Shown piece by piece: positions 16,891 to 25,729 of a stretch of 58,768 bases of DNA (position 1 is the stretch's first letter; every line of letters starts with the position of its first letter). A program made the translations under genes and the position numbers. Below the pieces are notes generated by a model that saw only the letters and a program-made list of their open reading frames with translations, ran no database searches and was not told where the DNA came from. This DNA is from a virus, in IMG/VR virus record IMGVR_UViG_3300023500_000003, positions 1 to 58,768 of that record; one strand, written 5' to 3'.

Positions 16891-17128
16891 AGTGTTAACT
16901 GCAACCACAACGTAGTTTCTATTTGTCTACACGTGGACAAGTACAACAAACTAAACTTAAAGAACCAATCGGCAACTTGTGTCGATAACAGACATGGAGA
17001 GAAGGTAAGTCTGGGTATTACAATCAATGATTTTATCACTCAGCACATCTCGATGAAGTGTCAAAATGTTGCGCTGATCGCGTGATATGAGAAGTGTATG
17101 AATTTCAAGTAGAAGCAAAAGGAGAAGA

Positions 17129-17656
17129 ATGATGGACATCAAAAAATTAAAAGAGCTAGCAGCAGAACTTTCACCCCGCGACTTAGCATTTCGGATTGAG
17201 GCCGCATCGGATGAAGACTACTACAACCTCCCAAAGTATGCAGTCGCCTGGTATGAAGACGCAGTGCTCAGCTTGAACGCAGGCACTGCCGTAACGCCGT
17301 TCAAGATGCCGGAAGAATCGAAGAAAGCACCAGAAGCGAAGAAGAAGGCCGTTAAAAAGTCTGCACCAGAAGCGAAGAAGAAGGTCGCTAAAAAGTCTGC
17401 GCCAGAAAAGAAGAAGGCACCGGAAAAAGCAACAAAGACTGCAGAAGTGGCAAGTCCCAAATTGTCTGCAAACGATCAACTTCGACTGCATGTATTGCAA
17501 GAAGGACTGTCTTGTACAAAGCAAGATGCGCTAGACTTCGCGGAATCAGAAGATATGGGATTCAAAGGAAAAGGTGCTGTTTACGCTTGGGAGGAAGCAA
17601 TGCGCTTTAACAAGATGCTAGGCAGAGCGAATGTCACGGTGACCTTCAATGAGTAA
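17129..17656 (+). CDS. Histone-H1-like Lys/Ala/Pro-repeat protein
   Basis: 175 residues; ATG 17129 or 17132 after AAAGGAG. A folded N-terminal part (~60 residues) is joined to a C-terminal part by a linker of imperfect repeats (APEAKKKAVKKS, APEAKKKVAKKS, APEKKKAPEK). Such linkers resemble the DNA-compacting tails of histone H1 and AlgP. The gene overlaps the clamp gene by eight bases, so it is co-expressed with the replisome. It may bind DNA or tether replication proteins. Short in-frame repeats of this type vary in number readily. Confidence 0.6.
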   Translation: MMDIKKLKELAAELSPRDLAFRIEAASDEDYYNLPKYAVAWYEDAVLSLNAGTAVTPFKMPEESKKAPEAKKKAVKKSAPEAKKKVAKKSAPEKKKAPEKATKTAEVASPKLSANDQLRLHVLQEGLSCTKQDALDFAESEDMGFKGKGAVYAWEEAMRFNKMLGRANVTVTFNE

Positions 17657-18725
17657 GACATCAATCACAGCTAAACGTGTGACCACATCAGAAATAACTA
17701 CAGCACTGCAAATTGTAGCACATGGCGTAGCCAAAACCGACTTTATACCTGCCTTCCAGAATATCCTTTTCGAAAAAGGAAGAGCTACAGGGTATTGTGG
17801 TTCATTAGGCGTTACCGTCAACATCCACCTCGCGGACGATTGCTTAGCTTCTGGTGAGCTCACTACTAAGATATTCAACTCATTTAAGGGAGCTACAGTT
17901 GCTATTGAAAAGAAGAAAGACGGACTACAACTAACATCTGCAAAGTCCTCTATCAAGCTTCCCATTCAGCCTGTAGAAGACTTCGCGATCAATCGTCCTG
18001 ACATCACAGCAGGAAGTAAATTGCAAGTTAGTAAAAAATTGATTGCAGGGATCAAGGGAGGACTTGTTGTAGCTAGTACTGACGCTACATACCCTAAATT
18101 GATGGGTGTGGCGCTGATAGCCACTGATGGAAAACTAGGTGTGTATGCGTCGGATAATTATGCCTTGTCTGTCGCAGAAGGAGGTATCTCTTATGATGGT
18201 CCGCAGATTGTACTTAGTACCGCCTTCTGTACAGCCTTAATTCAAGCTGTAGATGCGTACGACTCGGAACTTGAAGGTACGTATATTTACGTCAGTGAAG
18301 AAGCTGTGACAGCTACAGTGACCGACAAGGTAGAGCTATTCGCACAGCCTGTACCTACTGATACGCTGCCTGACTACGTGGGCGTGGCTTCAAGCCTCGT
18401 GCCGAATGAAAATGAGTTCACTACCCCTGACCCTGTTTTTGCTGACGCAATTAAACGCGCCTGTTTATTCCATGAGCTTGGTGTCACGCTCGCAATGTCG
18501 CTGTCTGTTGAAAAGAACGAACTTTTCTGTAGCACGGAAACAACCCGAGGGCAAGCGCATGAAACTTTGCCGTTCAAATCGGAAGATGTTGCCATTGCAG
18601 TTGACCCGAATCGTCTGCTTACTGTGTTCAACGACGGCGACGGTATTTACCTCTGTAGCAATAATGCAGTCGTAGTACGCAGCCCATCAGGACACGTGTA
18701 TGCATTAGCAGCCATAAGTATTTAA
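17649..18725 (+). CDS. DnaN-like sliding clamp (beta-clamp type)
   Basis: 358 residues, close to bacterial DnaN (about 366), which suggests three clamp domains per chain rather than the two of T4 gp45. FIPAFQNILFEKGRATGYC resembles the DnaN segment around PILSNVLI, and the C-terminus (VVRSPSGHVYALAAISI) resembles the closing strand of DnaN. It lies immediately before the polymerase and near a clamp loader, which strongly supports the role. It overlaps the upstream gene by eight bases. Confidence 0.65.
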   Translation: MSKTSITAKRVTTSEITTALQIVAHGVAKTDFIPAFQNILFEKGRATGYCGSLGVTVNIHLADDCLASGELTTKIFNSFKGATVAIEKKKDGLQLTSAKSSIKLPIQPVEDFAINRPDITAGSKLQVSKKLIAGIKGGLVVASTDATYPKLMGVALIATDGKLGVYASDNYALSVAEGGISYDGPQIVLSTAFCTALIQAVDAYDSELEGTYIYVSEEAVTATVTDKVELFAQPVPTDTLPDYVGVASSLVPNENEFTTPDPVFADAIKRACLFHELGVTLAMSLSVEKNELFCSTETTRGQAHETLPFKSEDVAIAVDPNRLLTVFNDGDGIYLCSNNAVVVRSPSGHVYALAAISI

Positions 18726-18727
18726 AG

Positions 18728-21184
18728 GTGGGGCTCTTCTTCGAGGCACGTAAAAAGAAAGCGCGAAGTAAGCAAACTGTACCAGCTTCAGTTCTTACTG
18801 CGGGAGGGTGTAAAGTCTGCCCTCTTCGCAGGAAGGACAAGGTTGAGCCACAGGGTCATAAGAACCCTGATGTTTACATCTTGGGACACACGCCGTCTTC
18901 CTCTGATATCGCGTACGGGAAACATTTCGCAGGTGACTCTGCTTCTCTTGTACACCCACTGGTAAGACCAACAAGTGTACGCTTTGGTTTCATCCAAAAG
19001 AGTGCAGGTGAAGCACTTGCTGCCGTTATTTGTTGCAAGAAGCAAGTCATGGAAGACATAGAAAAGTCGAAACCCAAAGTCATCATCGGGTACGGCTGGA
19101 AGGTACTGAGTTGGATGTTACCTACAGCGTCGAACCTTGATGGTTACTGTGGTCGTAGGATCCCTGTAACTATAGGCAGCCACGAGTGCTGGTTTATACC
19201 AACATATGAGCCCTCCTACTTGTTGAAAACGCGTAAAAAGTCAAAAGCAGGAAGGATGTATCCATCTAAGAACGAGGACACGTACAAATGGAACATGCAA
19301 GAAGCACTGAATTTCGCCAAAACCTGTAAGCCACCAAAACTTGTTAACGCCAACGTAAGCGGGATTGTGTCTATCACAGGTAAGAAGGGTCGCGACTTTG
19401 ATAAACTCCACGCACAACTAAAACTACTAGGCGCTGCCCCGGTAGTAGGAGTGGATATAGAAACCACTGGGCTGGCTCCTTACAATTCTGACCAGAAAGT
19501 ACTAACAATCGCAATATCAGACGGCAAGACAACAGTCTCCTTTCCTGTTGACCATCCGAAAGGCTGGGCTACTGAGAAGCTGCAGAAGAAAGTAAGAAAG
19601 TTGCTGTTACAGTATTTACTTCTCCCCCAGGTGAAAGTTTGCCATAACACAGCATTTGAGCTGACGTGGCTGATGTTCAAACTTGGTATGAATAAGCCAG
19701 CAGTTCCTGACCACTGGGACGATACGATGGTTTACGGTTACCTACTTGACGAAAGGAAAGGAATGCTGAATCTCAATACGATGTGTATGGAGCACCTGGG
19801 GTTCTTCTTGAAACAGATGACTACTGTCAACGCGGCTGCGATACTGGACCAGAACTACAATGACGTGCTCGTGTACAATGGTCTCGATGCAAAATACACA
19901 GCCTTACTGCATGCTGTTGTCAAGCGCAAGCTTCCAAAAACCATGAAGGCAGCGCATGCTCGTTTGCTTCGTGCAACAGTCATGATCGCGCAAGTACAAA
20001 ACAATGGCGTCCCTTGCTGCCTTGAAGGACTTGACAGTGTGAGGAAGGAGTTCACAGCGAAAGCAGATAAGCACGAAGCCGCGTTTTTCGACTGCGTTGA
20101 AACTGAAAAGTACAAAAAGAAATACGGAAAGGACTGTAGCATCACAGCGCCTAAGGATGTTCTTAGGATGTTCACAGACGTGATGGGCTTCCCGTTATCC
20201 AGCTCTGACGAAGCTTCCCTCGAGTCTACCAATACAGAAGTAGGGGCTGCTGTAATCGGCCACAGGAAGGCGCAGAAAATCTTGTCTACTTACGTGACGG
20301 GCGTTGCAGACGTTATATACGATGATGGGCTGCTGCATCCAAACTACAGCCTAACACGCACAGCCACCGGTCGCACCTCTTGTGAGCGTTGCAACATGCA
20401 GAACTGGCCCAAGAGGAAAGGAAAACAAGTACGACGATCGATCAAGGTGAATGACGACGAGTGGCTACTTTCTGCTGACTACGGACAGATCGAAGCTCGT
20501 GTGATTGGTATGGCAGCGAAGGACAGAGTCTTCTGCAAAGCGTTGTGGGAGAACTTCGATATACATCTTGAATGGGCGGAGAAGATAGCATACGCGTTCC
20601 CTAGGGTTGTAGGAGGCAAGAAGTTCTTAAAGGACAAAAAAGCCATGGGTGGTTTCAGGTCAAAGATCAAGAATACGTGGGTGTTCCCCCTATTCTTCGG
20701 ATGCCAGCTATACACCGCAGCCAATGGAACAGGCCTTACTGAAGAAGAAGCGGAGCCTTTGTTCAACGAGTTCTGGGCAACCTTCTCCGACACTAAGGAG
20801 TGGCAAGAATCACTGTACAAAGAATACAAGAAGAACATGTATGTAGAAACATTGACAGGCAGACGGCGTAACGGTGTGCTGTCATTGAATGAAGTGGTAA
20901 ACACACCAATACAAGGAACTGCGTCAGATATTGTTGTTAATGCGATGTGCCGTATCTCAGAAGAAACCGACTACAACATCATCATGAACATTCATGACGA
21001 CATCACATCTAGGATACACGAGGACCACATAGATGCGGCAATAGAGGACATCGCAACGATTATGACAAACGCGCCCTTTGACTTCATCAACGTGCCATTA
21101 GCTATTGAAATGGAAGTAGGGAAGGACTGGGCTAACATGGAATCAATAGGAACCTTCACAACAAACCAAGGCTGGATCGACTAG
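18728..21184 (+). CDS. Family A DNA polymerase with N-terminal UDG-like domain
   Basis: 818 residues, GTG start two bases after the clamp stop. Residues 25-200 resemble family-4 uracil-DNA glycosylase: C28/C31, ILGHTPSSSD in place of GEAPG, cysteines at 102-103, KPKVIIGYG, and YEPSYLL in place of HPSYLL. The 3'-5' exonuclease has D243/E245 (VDIETTG), HNTAFELTW and YNGLDAKY. The polymerase has motif A LLSADYGQIEAR (D584), motif B around R644-G658 and motif C IHDDI (D757, D758). It is the replicative polymerase. A UDG-like domain fused to a family A polymerase is known from SPO1-type phages; here key glycosylase residues are changed, so the domain is probably a DNA-binding relic. Confidence 0.9.
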   Translation: MGLFFEARKKKARSKQTVPASVLTAGGCKVCPLRRKDKVEPQGHKNPDVYILGHTPSSSDIAYGKHFAGDSASLVHPLVRPTSVRFGFIQKSAGEALAAVICCKKQVMEDIEKSKPKVIIGYGWKVLSWMLPTASNLDGYCGRRIPVTIGSHECWFIPTYEPSYLLKTRKKSKAGRMYPSKNEDTYKWNMQEALNFAKTCKPPKLVNANVSGIVSITGKKGRDFDKLHAQLKLLGAAPVVGVDIETTGLAPYNSDQKVLTIAISDGKTTVSFPVDHPKGWATEKLQKKVRKLLLQYLLLPQVKVCHNTAFELTWLMFKLGMNKPAVPDHWDDTMVYGYLLDERKGMLNLNTMCMEHLGFFLKQMTTVNAAAILDQNYNDVLVYNGLDAKYTALLHAVVKRKLPKTMKAAHARLLRATVMIAQVQNNGVPCCLEGLDSVRKEFTAKADKHEAAFFDCVETEKYKKKYGKDCSITAPKDVLRMFTDVMGFPLSSSDEASLESTNTEVGAAVIGHRKAQKILSTYVTGVADVIYDDGLLHPNYSLTRTATGRTSCERCNMQNWPKRKGKQVRRSIKVNDDEWLLSADYGQIEARVIGMAAKDRVFCKALWENFDIHLEWAEKIAYAFPRVVGGKKFLKDKKAMGGFRSKIKNTWVFPLFFGCQLYTAANGTGLTEEEAEPLFNEFWATFSDTKEWQESLYKEYKKNMYVETLTGRRRNGVLSLNEVVNTPIQGTASDIVVNAMCRISEETDYNIIMNIHDDITSRIHEDHIDAAIEDIATIMTNAPFDFINVPLAIEMEVGKDWANMESIGTFTTNQGWID

Positions 21185-21206
21185 TCAAAACAAGGGAGAA
21201 CATAAG

Positions 21207-22157
21207 ATGGACAACGCGCCATATCACATAAAGTACAGACCTAAAAAATTCAAACAGTTGCTAGGGCAAGACGCCACAGTAAACTCACTCAGGGGGCTGC
21301 TTAAAGGTGTAACGCCTCACGTGTTCCTGTTCACAGGAGGTGCGGGGTGTGGCAAGACTACGACAGCACGCATCCTGGCATCGGAACTTGGGTGCCTACC
21401 TGCTAACATTATTGAAGTCGATGCTGCTACCCATACAGGCATCGACGCTATGCGCAGCTTAACAGATGGTGTCCGCTACAAAGGGTTCGGGGAGTCGTCA
21501 AAGAAGTTTGTCATTATCGATGAAATCCACGCACTTTCTCGACAGGGATTTTCCTCACTGTTGAAAGATTTGGAAGACACACCAGAACACGTGTACTACG
21601 CGATGTGCACCACTAACCCTGAAAAGATTCCCGCAGCTATTAAGACACGTGCCTTGCATTACATTTTGAATGATGTCAAGCGCGACGACCTGTTTGACTT
21701 GCTAGTGTCAGTTTGTGAGAAAGAAGAACTTGCGCTAGAAGACAAAGAACTCCTGCTTATCGCTAAAGAGTCGAACGGTAGCCCACGGCAGGCCTTGGTG
21801 AACTTGGCCATGTGCAGCTCCTGCGAATCAGTTGACGATATCAAGGCAACGCTACGCTCTGTAGAAGGTGGCGGTGACTTCCTAGCTTTGGCAAAGATCA
21901 TGTCGTCAGGTAAGCCACAAGGCAACGCCGGATACAAGAAGTGCATGAAAATCCTCAGGGGGTTGAGTGACGTGCCTGCCGAGACAATTAGATTGTCGCT
22001 CACTTCTTACCTCACAAAATGTGCCATGGATGAAAACGTAAGGAATGAAGATTGGGTACTGCATGTACTCAGCAATCTTGTGGGAGAGCACTTCAACACG
22101 TCAGAAAAGCTAGCACCGATGATTGTAGCCTTGGCCGATATATACTTGGCTGAATAA
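21207..22157 (+). CDS. Clamp loader ATPase subunit (DnaX/RFC-like)
   Basis: 316 residues. Walker A GGAGCGKTT (44-52), Walker B FVIIDEIHAL near 97-106, sensor 1 CTTNPEKIP, and an arginine-finger region IKTRALHY (usual SRC/SRA changed to TRA). A C-terminal helical collar follows. It loads the clamp encoded at 17649 in an ATP-dependent manner. AGGGAG precedes ATG 21207. Only one loader subunit is visible, so it may form a homomeric or mixed complex. Confidence 0.88.
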   Translation: MDNAPYHIKYRPKKFKQLLGQDATVNSLRGLLKGVTPHVFLFTGGAGCGKTTTARILASELGCLPANIIEVDAATHTGIDAMRSLTDGVRYKGFGESSKKFVIIDEIHALSRQGFSSLLKDLEDTPEHVYYAMCTTNPEKIPAAIKTRALHYILNDVKRDDLFDLLVSVCEKEELALEDKELLLIAKESNGSPRQALVNLAMCSSCESVDDIKATLRSVEGGGDFLALAKIMSSGKPQGNAGYKKCMKILRGLSDVPAETIRLSLTSYLTKCAMDENVRNEDWVLHVLSNLVGEHFNTSEKLAPMIVALADIYLAE

Positions 22158-22161
22158 GCAA

Positions 22162-22184
22162 GAATGCACCATCTACCCGTATGT
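22162..22184 (+). promoter_or_regulatory. GTATGT promoter-like motif, weak upstream half
   Basis: GTATGT (22179-22184) in the gap before the HU gene. The upstream half is only partly matched (GAATGCACCATCTACCC). The start codon follows 45 bases later. Confidence 0.4.
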
Positions 22185-22228
22185 ATAAAAAGAAGTAAAC
22201 TAAGGTTTACATAAAAAGGAGTAACACG

Positions 22229-22495
22229 ATGGCAAATCAAGTACGAGAACAAGTAATCAAGGCAGTTGCAGTAGACGCTGGAATTACCCAAGAAGAAGCA
22301 AAGGTGGCGGTAAGAGCTACATTGTCTGCTATCAAAGACAATCTGGTCACTGCTGGCGACGCATTCCGAGGCACACCACTTGGGACTTTCAAGGTTGTGC
22401 ATCGCCCTTCACGTCAAGCCCGAAACCCCGCAACAGGTGAAACCATAATGACTGCACCTAAAGACGCCATTAAATTCACACAGAGCGTATCATGA
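22229..22495 (+). CDS. HU/IHF-family DNA-binding protein
   Basis: 88 residues, the standard length of HU. An N-terminal helical dimer domain (MANQVREQVIKAVAVDAGIT and following) precedes the beta-arm with R-ARNPATGE, the conserved RxxRNPxTGE/K signature at the minor-groove tip, and the IKFTQSV ending. It bends and coats DNA and could shape origins or recombination sites. AAAGGAG precedes the start; the 3' end overlaps the next gene. Confidence 0.92.
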   Translation: MANQVREQVIKAVAVDAGITQEEAKVAVRATLSAIKDNLVTAGDAFRGTPLGTFKVVHRPSRQARNPATGETIMTAPKDAIKFTQSVS

Positions 22496-22998
22496 CAGCC
22501 TCTCCCGAGCAGTTCGCTGCTGACTTTTTACTCATTAACCAAAGTGACTTGAGTATGGAGGTGGTACGGCATTCATCTTTGTACTTCGAAGCTGCAAAAA
22601 ATCAAGCGCTCGCGAATAGCAGCGTTGACTATATGAAAGCTAAATTTGAAAAGACAGGCGCCACAGTGACAGAACGTACGCGTGTATCATTTGCTGCTCG
22701 TGGAGAGAAAATTACAGAAACGCGGCTTAGCAGCTTGGTACTGCTAGATGCTGAGTACATCCGCGCACACACGGAGCTGCTGGCTGCCAAAAAAGAAGCA
22801 GCAGTATGGCAAGCAACCAAAGACAGTTTCATGTCACGCGGTTTCATGCTCCGAGACTTGTGTAACCTTACGCTGTCTGAATACTCAGCGCAGACGTCAG
22901 TACGTGATGTCAAAACAGAAGAAGGCGACCCTAACCGCAAGGCCCTGGCGCGCACACGAAGAGCAATCAAACGACGAGAGGTGAACAACGATGAGTAA
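22492..22998 (+). CDS. UvsY-like recombination mediator (putative)
   Basis: 168 residues, helical. The central part (EKITETRLSSLVLLDAEYI, a helix, VWQATKDSFMSRGFMLRDL) follows the order seen in T4 UvsY: a TxxL helix, a tryptophan-containing helix and an SRGF turn near the end. The basic tail (RKALARTRRAIKRR) is extra. UvsY loads UvsX on SSB-covered DNA. The gene directly precedes the gp32-like SSB and, after it, the recombinase, which fits. Similarity judged by eye. Confidence 0.55.
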   Translation: MTASPEQFAADFLLINQSDLSMEVVRHSSLYFEAAKNQALANSSVDYMKAKFEKTGATVTERTRVSFAARGEKITETRLSSLVLLDAEYIRAHTELLAAKKEAAVWQATKDSFMSRGFMLRDLCNLTLSEYSAQTSVRDVKTEEGDPNRKALARTRRAIKRREVNNDE

Positions 22999-24013
22999 GA
23001 AAAAATTCAAGTACAAGAAACGTGACGATTCAACGATCAAGAAGCGCGCTGCCCAAACAGGATTCGCTGCTTCTGATGGGTACATCAGCGATGAAGTAAC
23101 CCTGTTTACACCACATGACGGCGACAATCTGCTACGTGTCATACCACCAACATGGGAAAACGCTGACCACTATGGTATGGACCTATTCGTACATTACGGA
23201 ATTGGCCCTGACCGTGCTTCCTACTTATGCTTGGATGCGCACAAAAACGAAGCTTGTCCTGTATGTGACGCCCGTAACGCAGCGGAAGCTGAAGGTGACG
23301 AAGAACTAGTGAAAGAGCTCAGGGCTACCAAACGCGTAGCTTTCTACTTACTTGATCGCGATGCTGAGAAGGACGGTATTTTGCTCTGGGCAGCTCCTTG
23401 GACTATCGATCGTGATCTGTGTCAACTATGCACTGACAAGCGCACTGGCGAGTCCTATCCATTGGACGACCCCGAAGATGGATATGACTTTGAATTTACG
23501 CGCACAGGGAAAGGCATCGGTACTAAGTACTCGGGCATTCAGATCGGTAGGAATCCTTGTGAGCTCGACAATGAGGAAGCGATGGACTTCGCAGTTGCTA
23601 ACCCTATCCCCGAAATGCTGAAGTTCTACGATTACGATCACATTAAAGAAGTGGTGGCTCGTACTCCAACACCTGCAGCATCAGAAGAAGAAGAGGAAGC
23701 GCCCCGCAGCAGGAAGTTGTCTCGCAAGAAACGTGATGACGAGCCACGCAGTCGTAAACGCAAGAAGGCGGAACAAGAGGAAGAGGAGCAAGAGGACGAC
23801 TCTGCGCAGGACAGCAAGGACTTGACGTATGCTGAAGTATTCGAGCTATCTGAAGATGAACTGGTTGAGCTTATAGAAGAGCGCGACCTTGACATTGATG
23901 ACGACTTGGCTGATGACGAGTTGGCTGAGGCCGTATGCGATGAACTGGGCATTGAAAAGCCTGCGCGCAAATCACGTATGGATCGCCTGCGCGACAAGAA
24001 GAAGAAGAAGTAG
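22991..24013 (+). CDS. gp32-like single-stranded DNA-binding protein
   Basis: 340 residues. Zinc ligands H68, C80, C89 and C92 have nearly the same spacing as T4 gp32 (H64, C77, C87, C90), inside an OB-type core. The N-terminus is very basic, as in the gp32 cooperativity arm. The C-terminus is long: alternating acidic runs and basic RKLSRKKR/SRKRKK patches, then a helical acidic segment and a final lysine cluster. An acidic tail normally recruits partners; the extra basic patches are unusual. It overlaps the upstream gene by eight bases. Confidence 0.85.
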   Translation: MSKKKFKYKKRDDSTIKKRAAQTGFAASDGYISDEVTLFTPHDGDNLLRVIPPTWENADHYGMDLFVHYGIGPDRASYLCLDAHKNEACPVCDARNAAEAEGDEELVKELRATKRVAFYLLDRDAEKDGILLWAAPWTIDRDLCQLCTDKRTGESYPLDDPEDGYDFEFTRTGKGIGTKYSGIQIGRNPCELDNEEAMDFAVANPIPEMLKFYDYDHIKEVVARTPTPAASEEEEEAPRSRKLSRKKRDDEPRSRKRKKAEQEEEEQEDDSAQDSKDLTYAEVFELSEDELVELIEERDLDIDDDLADDELAEAVCDELGIEKPARKSRMDRLRDKKKKK

Positions 24014-24025
24014 TACAGCAGTGAT

Positions 24026-24051
24026 GTAGGGCCTGCTTGCGCGGGTCCTAC
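24026..24051 (+). terminator. Strong stem-loop between SSB and recombinase genes
   Basis: GTAGGGCCTGC (24026-24036) pairs with GCGGGTCCTAC (24041-24051) over 11 bp including two G-U pairs, with a TTGC loop. No U-tract follows. It may partially terminate transcription or stabilise the upstream SSB message so that SSB exceeds recombinase. Confidence 0.55.
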
Positions 24052-24091
24052 AATCAGCTGTCCAACACTAATTGAGCAAGGGGGTAATATT

Positions 24092-25135
24092 TTGCGAACA
24101 AAGATCGAACATGAAGACGGCGCACAGGGGTCATACTTCACAGGAAAGAAAGACGTAGCGTTATTTTCGTCGGGGTGTACAGTACTTGATGAGGCGCTAG
24201 GGGGTGGCTTCCCCGAAGGCAGGATGTCCAACATTATTGGATTCCAAGCCAGCGGTAAGAGCTTACTTGCTGTTGAAGCACTAGCGAACTTCAAGGCTAA
24301 ACATGCAAAGGGACAGATATTCTACGTTGAATCTGAATCAGCATTTGATAAAGGCTACGCTGAAGCATTAGGCATTCCTATAGAATCCGTTGTTTTCGCA
24401 AGCGACAATGATCTGGGTGTAGATGACGCTACTGAAACAGTAGAAGGTCTTTTCGAGTACATCAATATCATCACCGAAGATAACATGAAGGCAAAAGTAC
24501 CTACACTCATCATTGTAGACTCCTTGGACGCTTTCTCAGATCGAGAAGAGAAAGCTCGCGACATCGACAAAGGATCATTCGGGGCCAATAAAGCCAAGAA
24601 GATGTCTGAGCTCTTTCGTAGAAACGTCACTGCATTTGAGCGTGCCTGCATTACACTGATTATCGTTAGTCAGGTGCGCGATAACATTGGTGTGACCTTT
24701 GGTAAGAAGACTACAAGGTCTGGAGGCAGAGCATTAGACTTCTATGCTTCAATCATTATGGAACTTGTTGAAGTAGGAAAGATTAAGAAAGTCAGTAGGG
24801 AAGTTGAACGCGTTATCGGCGTCAAGGTAAAGTGCAAGATCACTAAGAATAAAGTTGGGTTGCCATTCCGAGAAGCTGCCTACCCTATATACTTTGGCTA
24901 CGGGATTGACGACGTTGCTGCGTGTGCCACATGGCTCAAGACAGTCAAGTGCTTCCCTTTCAAAGAACTAGGGGTAAAAGACACAGCTATCGGGATGAAC
25001 AGCTTTATCAACAAGACTCGCGATCTGCAAGACAACACGGAACACAAGAGGGTCACTGACTTGTTGATAGCAACAGTCCGAACTGAATGGCGCAAGATAG
25101 AAGAAGGGTTCCTACCGAAGCGGAGAAAATACTAA
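24092..25135 (+). CDS. RecA/UvsX-like recombinase
   Basis: 347 residues from a TTG start behind GGGGGT. Walker A GFQASGKS at 50-57, TLIIVDSLDAFSDREE as Walker B, and ITLIIVSQVRDNIG plus TRSGGRALDFYAS match the RecA core (motifs around QxR and GG-ALKFYAS). It forms filaments on ssDNA and pairs homologues for repair and recombination-driven replication, with the UvsY-like and gp32-like proteins encoded upstream. An ATG start is absent nearby; the rare start may limit its level. Confidence 0.88.
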   Translation: MRTKIEHEDGAQGSYFTGKKDVALFSSGCTVLDEALGGGFPEGRMSNIIGFQASGKSLLAVEALANFKAKHAKGQIFYVESESAFDKGYAEALGIPIESVVFASDNDLGVDDATETVEGLFEYINIITEDNMKAKVPTLIIVDSLDAFSDREEKARDIDKGSFGANKAKKMSELFRRNVTAFERACITLIIVSQVRDNIGVTFGKKTTRSGGRALDFYASIIMELVEVGKIKKVSREVERVIGVKVKCKITKNKVGLPFREAAYPIYFGYGIDDVAACATWLKTVKCFPFKELGVKDTAIGMNSFINKTRDLQDNTEHKRVTDLLIATVRTEWRKIEEGFLPKRRKY

Positions 25136-25729
25136 GTGAAATCTGGTGGGTCGAAAGCCAAAGGTGCTGAATTTGAACGGTTGATCTGCAAAAAACTGTC
25201 CAAGTGGATAACTGGTGGAGAAAGAGACGACGTGCTGTGGCGGTCAGCTATGAGTGGTGGCCGTGCTACAGTGCAGATCAAGAAAGGCATGAAAGCTGAA
25301 GCGCACGCAGGAGACATCAGCTCTACACACTGGCTAGGCTCTTTCTTGACAGAAACATTCAGCTTGGAATTGAAAGCGTACGCGGACCTTGGCTACACTT
25401 CTAGTATGACCAAAAGGAAAGGGGCACTCATCACATTCTGGGGTCAAACAGTGCGTGATGCCAGTTTGAACAACAAGCTCCCGATGCTTATCGCCAAACA
25501 AAATCGACAGCCAACAGTGATTGCATTATCACGAGAAGGGGTGAAAGTAATGCAGCTTGCGGAGTACCCGCTGCTAGCGCCTTTAGGAAGTTTGAATCCT
25601 GAAGTACTCCCACGTATGTATCTGTACAACTTGGAAGAATTTATAGAGGCAACAGACCCTACAGTTCTTGAATTAGCGTGTGGTCACAAAATTACAAAGT
25701 CAAGGAGCCCGATATGCCTACCATCATAG
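25136..25729 (+). CDS. PD-(D/E)XK nuclease, resolvase-like
   Basis: 197 residues, GTG start directly after the recombinase stop. KGAEFERLICKKLSKW supplies the first glutamate helix, GDI the metal aspartate and LELKAY the ExK pair, the restriction-endonuclease fold order used by Hjc-type Holliday junction resolvases and phage repair nucleases. The location between recombinase and SbcD fits branch resolution. The 3' end overlaps the next gene. Exact substrate not known. Confidence 0.65.
   Translation: MKSGGSKAKGAEFERLICKKLSKWITGGERDDVLWRSAMSGGRATVQIKKGMKAEAHAGDISSTHWLGSFLTETFSLELKAYADLGYTSSMTKRKGALITFWGQTVRDASLNNKLPMLIAKQNRQPTVIALSREGVKVMQLAEYPLLAPLGSLNPEVLPRMYLYNLEEFIEATDPTVLELACGHKITKSRSPICLPS

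Noticed and set aside
16868-17128. Replication origin in the 261-base gap before the clamp operon
   Set aside because: No iterons or strong AT-rich unwinding region visible beyond the promoter-like motif.
23638-24294. 218-codon minus-strand ORF opposite the SSB gene, very serine-rich
   Set aside because: Its serine runs mirror the Glu/Lys/Arg codons of the SSB tail on the plus strand; no ribosome binding site or domain. A shadow ORF.
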